DNA of 64,000 nt from Chrysoperla carnea. Its lineage: Eukaryota > Arthropoda > Insecta > Neuroptera > Chrysopidae. Both the position numbers and the translations under genes were made by a program. A model generated the notes under the pieces. The model was not told the DNA's origin and made no database searches. It worked only from the letters and a program-made list of their open reading frames with translations. The stretch lies in the NCBI RefSeq assembly GCF_905475395.1, contig NC_058340.1:54228181-54292180 (forward strand), in the 5' to 3' direction. This document shows positions 12,026 through 23,600 of the stretch, in pieces. Each line of letters starts with the position of its first letter. Positions within the stretch are counted from its first letter, which is position 1.

Positions 12026-13427
12026 AAGGGATGTACAGCTTTTAAAATTTTGAAAGAATTTTATTTCAATTTTCGACATGAATGTAATAAATTAAATAAA
12101 TTGATGATCCATAAATTGAAGAATCCTAAGTGTTGTTTAACTTTTAGGATTTTATATTATGTTTTATGAAAACTTGATGTGAAAGTAATTGATTGTTTAT
12201 AATTAAAAAAAAAATGCTGAATCGAGTTTTGCATTAAAAAAAAAAAGAATCATGACCTTGGAAAAGTCATATTATGTTGCAATATGCAGTGTTATAGGGT
12301 GTTGTTTCAATTAAATTTATGTTTATTAATATTCTAAATAGCATACCTTTAATTCATTTAAATAATACGCGGAAAAGTTTCTTGTAATAAATAATTCTTT
12401 GATGTTAGTTAGTATAATATATGCTTATTATATACCATAATATGTAAATAATGGGTACTTGGATCAAAAGATTGATTAGAAAACACACTGTTTGGTCTTT
12501 CTTGCGGTTTTATTCTTTTTCTTATTAAAAACATTAATTGCTAAAATTAACCTCTGACCTGTACTCTAGCTGGTGGATGCCCATGCTGCACTCAAATTTT
12601 TTCATATATTAATCATTGAATTTAGTTTTCGAAGATGTTATCTCTAAAGGCGTGCCAAAAATTGCTCTGATAATTTTTTTGTAAACATTTAGGAAAATTG
12701 AAAATTGTTCGATGACGGAGAGTTTTACAAATAATGACTAGAATTTTTTGTACATAAAATGGGCTAAAAAGTTCATAAAGCTGTTTTCCCACCCAAAAAG
12801 GAAATTTAATTGACTATAACAATTTCTGGAACCACTTTTGGACCAAGAGAATTCGAAAATTGAATTTAAGGTTTTCAGAGCCTTAATCTTCAATCTTAAA
12901 ACTTTATATTGATTCATAAATAGTGATTCGATCTAAAAAATGAAGATGGAATGAAGGAAGCAATTGATTTCAAAATGCATTATATCATTCTATCTCTTGT
13001 TAAGATAATTTCTCCTAAGTATTAGGTGTACCTAGAATTCTAGACAAAGGTCCGGTTGAATTCAGAATCTATTCAGAATTACAATTAAACGTTTAACATA
13101 CTGTTAAAAATTTATACAAAATGGATTTTGATAAATTTATAATTTTTAATTATGTGAAAAAATATTCATAGTCATTCACTTATGTCATCCAAAAAAAATA
13201 TACGATTTTTTGCTGCTTTAAATATAATTTTAGGTGAGTAGTATATAATAAAAATTTTATATGCACGCCATGAAACCTCCATATAAATAGACGAATGGGA
13301 ATAAGGAATACTGAAATATATATAAGTCAAGACCGTCATATGGAAAATTCCATTTCTAATTTTACACTAAAATATGGAATAGGTACTTATGGTAAAAGTT
13401 TAAGCTATTTTATGTTCGCCTTGCTCT

Positions 13428-14351
13428 TAGTGATGAGACCAAGAACAAGCCCAAGAACATAGTTGTAGCTTGATCTTGATCTTGATTTCGACCATTGTAT
13501 TTTGGTATTGGTCTTGCATTATTAGTTTTAGTCTTGGTTTTAGTCTTACAAAAATATGTCTTGGTCTTACAAAATCGAGTCTTGGTCTTGTAGAAATGAG
13601 TCTTGATCTTGGTCTTGCAAAAATAATCTTAGTCTTGGTCTTGGTCAGAATGGTTGATTATTTCAGAATTGTTGGAGTCTTACTTTCAATAATCGTTACA
13701 AAGTTAATCAATTTTGTACATAGGTATATACTATACCTAGTGTTCAGTTTACATGTAGGTATAGACGTACCACGAGTATGTCAGAGTACATGCGTTAAGC
13801 AATGCATCTAAGTAAGAGGTGTTATAGTCATATGTTGAAGGTTCGATACGCGTTGAGTTAGTTGTAAGACGCTTGGAGTTTGTAAGACATAGTTTTGCGA
13901 TTTCATATTAACATCTATAATACCTCTCACTTAGATGCACTGCTTGACGCATGTACTCTGTCATACTTGTGGTATGTCTATGCCTTGATGTAAACTGAAC
14001 GATTAGTATATATAAAATGATGAGAACACATAATCAAAGTCTGTCTTCCAAATCCTGTGTTATACCAAAAGTTAGTAAATTAGTTATTGTTTTTTCTATA
14101 TTTCTCTGGTTTTACATAAAATGCGAAAGAAAAACTTACTCATGTATAATAAAAAAGTACTTGGAAAAATTAGCTAATCGATTTATTAATATTTTCAACA
14201 ATAATTCAATAAATTTACAGAGTTAGTTTTCGATCTTGCAGAGTTGAGTCTCGATTCTTGGTTGCTTGGTCTTGTCGAAGTGATATTGGTATTTATCTTG
14301 ATCTTGAAAAATTTGCCAGGCCAAGACCGAGACTAATTTTGCTTATCACTA
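13428..14351. mobile_element. Composite repeat built on CTTGGTCTTG motifs, short TIRs
   Basis: The ends are TAGTGATGAG on the left and TAGTGATAAG (reverse complement) on the right. Both flanks inside are degenerate arrays of TCTTGGTCTTG-like words (13460-13650 and 14230-14330), in opposite sense only at the outermost right end. A separate inverted-repeat element is inserted in the middle (13741-14001). The short TIRs and simple internal arrays suggest an old non-autonomous DNA element. Confidence 0.55.
13741..14001. mobile_element. MITE nested in the CTTGG-rich element
   Basis: The left arm 13741-13829 and right arm 13915-14001 are close reverse complements. Shared words are GTTCAGTTTACAT, AGAGTACATGCGT and GCATCTAAGT. 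The arms are bounded outside by TATACTA on both sides, compatible with a TATA-type target. The loop of about 85 bp is unique. It is younger than the surrounding degenerate repeat, which it interrupts. Confidence 0.7.
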
Positions 14352-15861
14352 CTTGCTCTGGTATATTAATTAACTTTAAGATTATACGCTAGAAGTCGAT
14401 GGATACTGATGGACATAGCCCTTCAATGTTAGTTTTTTTTTTATGAGGTAGGTACAATTCTCTAATTTAAAGTGTTATTTTATCTCTTATCGCTAGAATC
14501 TAAATTAGCTATTAAAGAAACTCTGCAACTTTTGTTTAAGTTATTTTTTGATTGGCTATAACTACAAAATGAGCCATTAGCCATTATATATTAAAATGGC
14601 CCACCCTGTATATAAAAATGTAGGTAGATAATTAATAGACCTTTTAAAGGTCTATTAAGTCTAAATTAGACCTGTGCTTGTAACTACATGTGGAGTTTTA
14701 AACTTAGCACTTAGTTCTGTTTATCTATACATTTCCGTGTATAAAATTATTACTTTATTAGGAACCTCGAAAAGGGTAGGTTGACTCAAATGGAGATCTT
14801 GTTGGTAGGTACTAAAACGGCACCATGTATGGAAGTAAAAAAAATACTATTAAATGTAAATGAAATAACAATATCTACAAAAATTTTAATTATTTAATTA
14901 TATTTATATTTTATACTAAATCGTCGATTATAAGATTAAATTGTTATTATTAATATTTTTTTTTTAGGTTTAATATTCGTATCTTTCAAGGTTGTGGTCA
15001 GTTTTTAATAGGATTTTTTTTTAGATAATTAAAAAATCATATTTTTATGCATGCGTATACGAAGTACTTATGTTATAACATGGGACACCTTCCACAAATC
15101 TTCTTACGTCTAGACTACTTTAATTTTATTTTAAGCTTTATTTTGCAATGTTTGTCTTAAAGCTACAGCTAAGTATAATAGCAAACTGGTATATGTTTGC
15201 AACATATGTGGCCACAGCTAATAGTACGGTGGTAGCTCATCGAAAAAGTTATCATTCTTTCTGTCAGCCATTATTATAAAGCGGTGTAAAATATTTACCA
15301 AACATGCCACAAGGCTGAAGGTCCACCTCAGAAATTAAGAAGAACTAGTTTTAATATCCGTCCCCCACCCCATAAAATTTTCAGAAAGGGATGATCTACG
15401 TAAAGTCTTCTTAAAGTCAGCATTTTCGAAAAAATTTAAAGGGTTTATTTATATTTTTTATTATAAGAACAAAGGTCTAAATAAAGTTTTAAAATAGAAA
15501 AGGAAAACAAAGAAATCTTTCTATTCCCGGCGAAAGCAACTCTTTTAATCTAAAATTTGACTCTAACTCTAATTTACTAAAAATGAGAAAAATTTCAGTT
15601 AATCTCTTGTGCTCTAGGGTCTATAAACTAGCGTGAATTTAACAAAGTTTTCCCTAAAAATTCAATGTGAAATAATTAATTGCAGATTTTTTCAAAGAAA
15701 TTTATTCTTGTTATTTTATTAACATAATTTAGGAAAATCCGAATAGTTCATTAATGGAAAATATTATAAGTTTAAAATAATCTATTAATAATTGGAAAAA
15801 TAATTTTAATACATATTTAATTAATGCAAATAATATCTATTGATATTAATAATAAATTTAT

Positions 15862-15891
15862 TATATTTTTAACATTAATGTTAAAAATATA
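15862..15891. repeat. Perfect 30-bp AT palindrome
   Basis: The word centred on AACATTAATGTT extends without mismatch to TATATTTTT on the left and its complement on the right. It lies in a very AT-rich stretch, so it may be chance or a cruciform-prone site. No gene is near. Confidence 0.6.
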
Positions 15892-16016
15892 TAAATATAT
15901 AATATTGCAATTTTATTTAAATATTTAATTAATATATATGTTACAGTCAAAACGCTTAACCGGCCAAAGCTACTTTTAACTGACAAAATCAATCAAAAAA
16001 TACTTTTGATCGCAGG

Positions 16017-16290
16017 CTTTCGTCAATAGTACTTTTGAATAAGTCATTTTTGATTTTGAGGAAGATACAAAAAACAAAAAATTACATTTGCAAATCGAAC
16101 AATTTTAAGTTTAACCGCTTAGGAACAACAGAAAGCGTGCAATGAATTTTTCACTTTCGTCAATAGTACTTTTGAATAAGTCATTTTTGATTTTGAGGAA
16201 GTTACAAAAAACAAAAAATTACATTTGCAAATCGAACAATTTTAAGTTTAACCGCTTAGGAACAACAGAAAGCGTGCAATGAATTTTTTT
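16017..16290. repeat. Recent tandem duplication, 137-bp unit, two copies
   Basis: The two copies start at about 16021 and 16158 with CGTCAATAGTACTTTTGAAT and run to GCGTGCAATGAATTTTT. I count one clear substitution (GAAGATAC against GAAGTTAC). Such near-identity means a recent event or an assembly artefact. Confidence 0.9.
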
Positions 16291-19200
16291 CCCATAGAAC
16301 TGATATTTTGACTGTTATTAAATCACAAAACTACTTTACAAGAACAAGCCGTGGATAGAATCTGGTGCGACCCTTGACGTCCACCCAAATAACTTCCCAG
16401 CATAATAAAAAGTTAAAAAAAATTTTTTTTTAAATAAAAACTCGATCGAATGTTATGAAATTCTTTTCAGATCATATTGGCGTTAATACGCTTCGATCGG
16501 CACCTCAACGAATTACTCCAGATTATTGTTATGTCATAATTCACCATCAAAATTAAAAATATATATTTTTATATTTGTGTCCTCACTACCATACTCGTGC
16601 ATCCTTAATTAGTCGGGCACAACGGGTTTTATTTGTTTTCAATAATTTATTAAGGTTTTAATTTTAATTTAAATATTGTTTTTTTTTAATTTCCACCGAC
16701 TAGTTTTGGAGAAATCAATGAAAACATATCCTCCATCTACCGTTTTCCCATAAAACCAATGTTAAATATGCCCACTTTTGAAGTCATTTATTTATATAAA
16801 TAATTGGACCAAGCTATTTATTTAATATTGCCTTGGTGCTCGTACATCCTTAATTTTTGTAATCCCTCAAAAGCATTTATAGAGTAGATAGTTATACTAC
16901 CTGAAAATTTCCATTCATGTTTACTTTAAAATATTACCACTGAAAATTTATTTTTACAATCCGCATACCTTTTATATCAATGTAAAACTAAAAAAGTTTG
17001 AGAAATGACGTATGGGTTAATGATTTGACTTTGAATTTAAAACGGATTTGGAAAACAGAATCGAGAATCTGATGTACCTACATAGCCTTTTGTTTAAAGT
17101 ATTTCCAGCATCGTATTTGCAGTTCCTATGCTAAAACTTTGGTAAAACCCACTTTTCCACAGAATTTAACGAATTTTTTTTCACTGACTAAGAATAGGGA
17201 TTATTATTAAATTCTAAAGTTTCTCGAAAAGAAAACGAAGTGGTGCTATTTTTTCTATTCTAAAAACATTCTTTCAATTCTTCTACTTCTTTTTTCAATT
17301 CTGTCGAGGGAATTTTTAAAAATCGTAAAAAATAACTGAGAGGGCAGTGAGTTTTACATGCTTTGACCCTCGCGATCTAAACGATCAAAAATCCTGCAAC
17401 TACGGGATCTCACAGCTTACATTATTCTGAGTCTCTGAAAAAAAGGCCTATCTGTCGACATGTTCTTTTATGCTGAAAATACCTTAATAGTCTGCTTCGC
17501 TCTAAAATATATAAGAATCCTGACGCCATACAACATTTTTGTTTCAATTCGGGATTTTGAATCATTAGTATAAATGGTGCAAAAGTCCAATTTACGTAGC
17601 AAAAAAAATCGTTATTTTTGAAGTTAAAGCGAATGATAATATAAATGTATTTTGCAGGGATTCCAACATTTTCGGAGTTTTCGGGCTTATGACCAATCAA
17701 TTAGTCATCAAAAGCATTAGCTTTTCCAATAACATTCCTTACATTTAATATCAGTATTACCTTGTACATAAATAATTTAATATACCTATAATATTAACTA
17801 GGATACATAAATACCTCTGCACAAGACTAATTAATTGTATTGTTTTTTTTTTTTATTATAATTAATCATAATAAATATAATGAACATAATTTTATAATTA
17901 TAATGAACATAACATAATTTTATTAATATAATTATTTCAAAATTAATAATTAATTAACGACCAAATTCACAACTATATCTGCTAAATTACACAATTGAAT
18001 TCTAATCTTATTAAATTAAAGGATTTCGATAAAAAGGTGGGTATTAGACTTAGAAAAAATTCATAGGGCAGGAGCTGCGTTACCTAAGCGAATTCCCTCA
18101 GAGATTGGGGAAAATAACACATTTTAAAAAAAATCGAATATTGCATTTTTAATTATTCAAGAATTTTTATTTCCAAATCTAAGCGTTTAGTGAAAAAATC
18201 ACAAGAGTATTTTTTTGCTTAAAACTGATCGAAAAATAGAAAAATATTTTTAATTTTGAAAACATTTGTACCTTGCGCATCCCCCCACCCCTTGTTTATC
18301 GGTCAATTTTTCCCATTAACGAACTTGACCTTTCAAATACAAAATCTCTTCTTGATACCGCTTTTAACAGCTTTTATTAGAAGTATTCTTTTATTATAAA
18401 ATATTTATTAAATATACAAACCAATACAGACCAATTTTTTAATGCTATAAAATGCACAGTTCGATTGAATTGCAAACAATTGAAGGAAAACGTGGAAAAT
18501 CGTTGATTTTTCCGAAATCACCCTCTTTTTTTAGGCATTTCAAATTAACATAGGTGGCGACATTGCTACCTCCAAAACTTATAAACAGTAAATCATATGA
18601 AATTTCATCTAATTTGATAGAAGTAATAGTGGGACTATACGCAGTTTGAAACCGAAACTGTGCGTTTATACTTAGTGACTGCTACACTTAGTCTTTATTC
18701 AGACGACTATCGGACACGCTTGCTTAAAGCGAGTAAGGTTCTAAAACGAACGTATCCTACATAGAAAACTATACAGAACCCACCATAATTAAATCTACGT
18801 TACCCATTGACTGACCGGCATACTTTGTTTACGCATAGCATAATAATCAATTTCCTTGACATAATAGTCAATTCAATTGACAAAATTGTAATACGGCAAT
18901 TGCCTATGGCCTTATTTAATATTTCCTTCGGAAAAATGGCACGTTGGTACATAAAGGTTCGCCATCCCTGATATAAAGGTATAATAGGTACAAAAAATAC
19001 AGACCGGATCATTTTTTAGTAGGCATAAAAATTATTTGGCGAACCCATTGTTATCTTTGTTACCTTTTCTTAATGGTGCAATTTAAAAAAAATTACAATT
19101 TTGTGTAATTAAACATAAATTATTTACCAAAACCACGAATATACTTAAGAATCCTTGATTCAGTTTATCATTATGACAAAATTATATGCTCATCACATCC

Positions 19201-19474
19201 ATAATTAAATATCCATAATTATAGTTTAAATATTCAATGATCGCTATCAATAGTAATAAATAAATTATATGTAGGGCTTTTGGAATACAGTTTAATAACT
19301 TGCTGATTTAATTGATTATTATGTTTAAATTTTACTACAAGCTATAACTAGGTATCTACTAATCGGGAAATTATAAATTTTGAAAGAAGGATTAAAGTTT
19401 TTGAACATTCAAATATTAAATTATTAATTTAAAAAAAAAAAAAAGAAATAAGTTCTAATAAAATAAAGATATTT

Positions 19475-19830
19475 TCTACAATTTTGCATATATCGATTTT
19501 CATGACAAAATTCGCGTTTTTTATTTTTTCATTTTTTTGACCACACTCCAAACAAGTTTGTTGAAATATTTGAATACATACCACCATTAAATTATCAATT
19601 TGTCCGGTTTTTACATTCCATACTACACTAATTATAAAATTATAAAAAAAACTTTTATAACTAGTGTGCTATGGAATGGTAAAAACAGGAAAAATTAATA
19701 ATTTAATATTTTATGTATTCAAATATTTCAATAAACTTGTAATAATTTTGAGTACAGATCAAAATAATGAAAAACTTAAAAATGCGAATTTTGTCATGAA
19801 AATCGGTATAACATGTATAAAAAATATTCT
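19475..19830. repeat. Foldback element with about 170-bp arms
   Basis: Left arm 19475-19645 and right arm 19650-19830 are reverse complements along most of their length. Shared words are TTTTCATGACAAAATTCGC, TTTGAATACATA and CATTCCATA. The loop is only a few bases. It abuts an R1 family fragment on its right. No ORF is convincing. Confidence 0.75.
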
Positions 19831-19839
19831 CAGCAACTT

Positions 19840-20070
19840 TTTCAAATAGTTTTTATGATATCTCTAACTTTCTCTGACGTTTGGCAAACTATTAAAAATC
19901 GGCCCTATTTGTCAATTTGTATTAAGCTGAGTTTAAAGTTCTAATTTCGGTTAGGTATCTTAAAAAATATGACTCATTACCCTGTATGACAAAATTTCGA
20001 ATCGATATTCCTATAAATAACGAAAATATGAGAGTTTCTTCATCTTAAATGCGACACACTGTATATTATA
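19840..20070. repeat. R1 family fragment (single arm)
   Basis: This segment matches one arm of the 535-935 foldback, including GCCCTATTTGTCAATTTGTA, GGTTAGGTATCTTAAAAAAT and ATTCCTATAAATAACGAAAA, and shares the outer tail CACACTGTATA. The opposite arm is absent here. Confidence 0.75.
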
Positions 20071-20681
20071 AGTTGCAAAATATACAACAACAAAAATTAA
20101 AAATTCTCAAAAATTTACAGAAAGAAAGACATTTAGAAAGTTATTCTGAACCTCCTTACCGAAAGCCCCCCCCCCTCCAAGACCATATCTACCACAATTT
20201 TTTTTAAATCTTTGCATTGTGGATATCTCAAAACGTAGACATAATTAAAATAAACAAAAATTTATTTCCATTTTCCGGACAAAGTCATAAACTTTCTATC
20301 AGATAGATATAATAATAACATAAATATAAAATAGTTAATTATTGATTAGTGTGTGATAAGGTTCGGTTATATGAAGCGTTACATGATATAGATATCAACA
20401 AAAAAAAAGAATTATAAAAATTTGAAAAAAACGGAAACTTTGGTAATGAACTTGGATGGTGGCTCGTTTGTTTTGTATATGATGATGTATGAATAATTAC
20501 ACAAAAATGGTGTACAGAAAAATGTATATATAGTTCGCATTTAAATAAATATTTTTATTAAAATCATTGTCGAGTGATTAGATGTTTAAAAGTACCTTTC
20601 CATAAAAGGTACATTTGTTAAGTGTTGAAAATTTTTACGTGTATTCTCACATCGACAAAAAAAAACTTTTTTTTTTAAATC

Positions 20682-23600
20682 ATGGCTTCAAATAATTTAG
20701 CAATGATCACGTTTTCTTTAACTATTTTTTCATCAATTGTTGCAATCGCGTGGGCTTGTGTAAGTACAGACTATTAATTATTTTGTTTTGTTTTTTTATT
20801 TTTATTTATATATTTTGAAGAAAAAAACTTGTAGTAAACAAAATACGCGACAAAAATTATAAATATAAAATTAATGTTAAAAAACTAAAACCAAAACTAC
20901 CGATTAAACAATTCATTGAATAAACATTTTTTGAAAAAAAAAAACCGCCGAAAAATTTACAAAAAAGTAAAAAATTAAATTTTAGTTAAGTACCGAATTA
21001 AATCAATAATTTCCTTTGGAGCAATTATACGATTTGAAGTCGACGCGGATGAATCAATTTTTTAGCTGAAGATATGATTAGTAATTATTGATTTGAGTCG
21101 GTACTTTATAAAAATTATTTTTTACTTTTTTTGTTGGTTCCTCGGTTCTATTTTTTGCAAAAAATTTTTATTTTATAATACACAACTCAACATGAAAATC
21201 TGTGAGTGACCAATAAATGACCCATATTTTCACACGCTTAGGATAAGAATTTTTTTCCCAAATTAATATGGGACCAACTTCGAGGTATATACTACCCAAA
21301 AAAAAAAATTATCAAAATCGGACTATTCTGTAAAAAGTTAAACTGGTCATACATTAAAAAAAATATATACGCTTCGACTTGAGAACCTCATCTGTTGTCT
21401 GTTGTTTTTTCAATTCGCTAGTTTAGCGTGAAAGCGTAACAAACAAACAAACAAACATTCTTACTTTCACATTTATAATATATAGGGATGTTAAAAACGC
21501 AAATTTTTATATATGTTAAACAACTCAAATCTAAAAATTTAACACTGTAAGGGGTACTAAAAAATTTACTTGCTTATAAAGGGCATTAATAAGAATGTTT
21601 ATGTACGATTTGACGATGATTCTAGGAAAACGTGATTTTTTGAGAACGTCCTTAAACAAAAAACTACTTTTGTGTATCTTAACACAACGCTTAGCTTTCG
21701 AAATAAAAATTGTGAAAATCCAAATGATATTTTTGTATATCTCAGCTATGGACAAACATGTCACGGAAGGAATTTTTTAAAATTTATCAAAGAACCGCAA
21801 GCGACTTTTAATAAGATACTTATCTTTAAATGTAAACAAAAACTCCAAACAAATTAGACACTTAATTAAAAATTGACGGAAATTTTATTCCTTAATATGG
21901 CAATATTTAGACAATTAAGGCCTAAATCTTCTTGAATTTTTAAATTGTTGTACCTACTACATAAAAAAATTTGCGATAAAATTCAAAGTACCAGGGAGAT
22001 AGTGCCAAATACCTACCAGTAATAGGTCGCAATCGACCTATTACTGGTACCTATTTAGAGAAATTAATGTTACCGATTTAGATTTATGTGAACATGCTCA
22101 TTAATCTATTATTAATTAATTAATAATAATTTTTGCAAATCTTTTTGTTCGGTATTTGAAAATAAAATACAAAAATTCCAATTTTAGTCAAAACCATTTT
22201 TAGCATCATAAAATAATCTTATAATCAAATATACAGTATGGCCAACGATAATTTCCACAAATAATTTTCATAAAAAGTTTCGAGGAAAACCTGTTGGCAT
22301 TTAACAGTAATTAAAAGCTTTTTTTCTATATTTTATTATCCTTAGCACTTTCTTAAGTAATTTTAAGGGAAGTGGTCAATAGTGTGTGGATAACTAAACA
22401 TATAGGGTTTTTTTTTCGAGCAACTCCGAATAAATTTTCTAAATAGCAATAATGTTAAATTATGAGATTCTTTTTTTAATACTAAAAAATGTAACGGAAA
22501 AAACTTTCAAGGTCTATTTTATGGGATTTTTGTAAATGGCTATTAATAAAGTCGGATATATTCTTAGTAATATAATTCAGTTTTTTATTTATATTTTTAA
22601 CCGGTTTTTAATATATTATTATTGTTTAAACCAGAATTATTCATGCAACAATTTATGTGCAATTATTAGTTAATAATTATTTTTCAAGCTTACTTTTCAA
22701 AATAATTAATTTATATCAAAATAATTATGTTCTACAGATAGGGTTATACTTTTGCATAAGAATAAATTATCACTAGATTCTTTATTTCCAATCTTAAAAC
22801 GAAACACTCATGTGAGTAAGTTAAAGTAGTCCGGCTGTTGTGTAGTCAACTAGGCAATTTGTATGACGTAAATGTAATAAAATGCTCTAAAAATATCGTA
22901 AAAGCGTCAAAACCAAAGTTTTTTGTTGTTGTTGCATAAACAGAATCTTACAATACCACGCAACTACAAAAATATATAATATATTGTGTGCAAGTGATGC
23001 TTATAAATTAGATAATATAGATATCACTCTTCAATCATCAATAATCTAACTGTTGTCGTCTCTGTTCATCAAATGATGGATCTTCGATGAACTCATAATT
23101 AAATTTAAATGTTTTTATATTATCGACAAATTATATTTCTATGGTATTATTATAAAAAACAAAATTGTCTAATTATTTAAACAGTTTTTTATCACACTCT
23201 CTAGATTTTTTGATATAGAAATATCCAATTGAAAAGGACAACCTATATGATTCATCATTTTTTCAGCCAACTTTGAACGATAAAATAATAATAGAAAGCC
23301 CGATGACCTAGGTATTTTTTGTGATTTTTTGAAACTTTGTTAATCAAAAAATGTATTTACTAAGTTTTATTGAAATCCCTAGTACTATCCAATTATTAAA
23401 GCTCAACGCTAAAACAAAAGATTTGGCAATCCTACCTGTATCCTATATATTCCAAAATTATACGAAACTAAAAACAGACTAAACAAATTTCAAGATGCAT
23501 ATTTATTATTTATGCATTTCCTTAAATCAATCATCATAATTTTTAACCGTCATACTATAATTAATAAATTATTTTTCAAAACAAAAAATCGAAACACGTG

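Larger units (their letters stand above)
10379..20681. other. Gene desert of about 10 kb
   Basis: I recognise no gene between the zinc-finger gene and the ML-protein gene. The region holds a 3-copy tandem repeat (10775-11220), a dispersed-repeat end (11758-12025), a composite TIR element (13428-14351), palindromes near 14634-14656 and 15862-15891, a 137-bp tandem duplication (16017-16290), a foldback element (19475-19830) and an R1 fragment (19840-20070). Other parts, for example 12100-13400, 14660-15850 and 16300-19470, are AT-rich with short ORFs that show no domain. Confidence 0.6.

Noticed and set aside
14634-14656. AATAGACCTTT-T-AAAGGTCTATT hairpin
   Set aside because: Only 11-bp arms in AT-rich DNA with no flanking structure; likely chance or old repeat debris.
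17422-17700. 92-codon minus-strand ORF
   Set aside because: No recognisable family and no exon-like boundaries.
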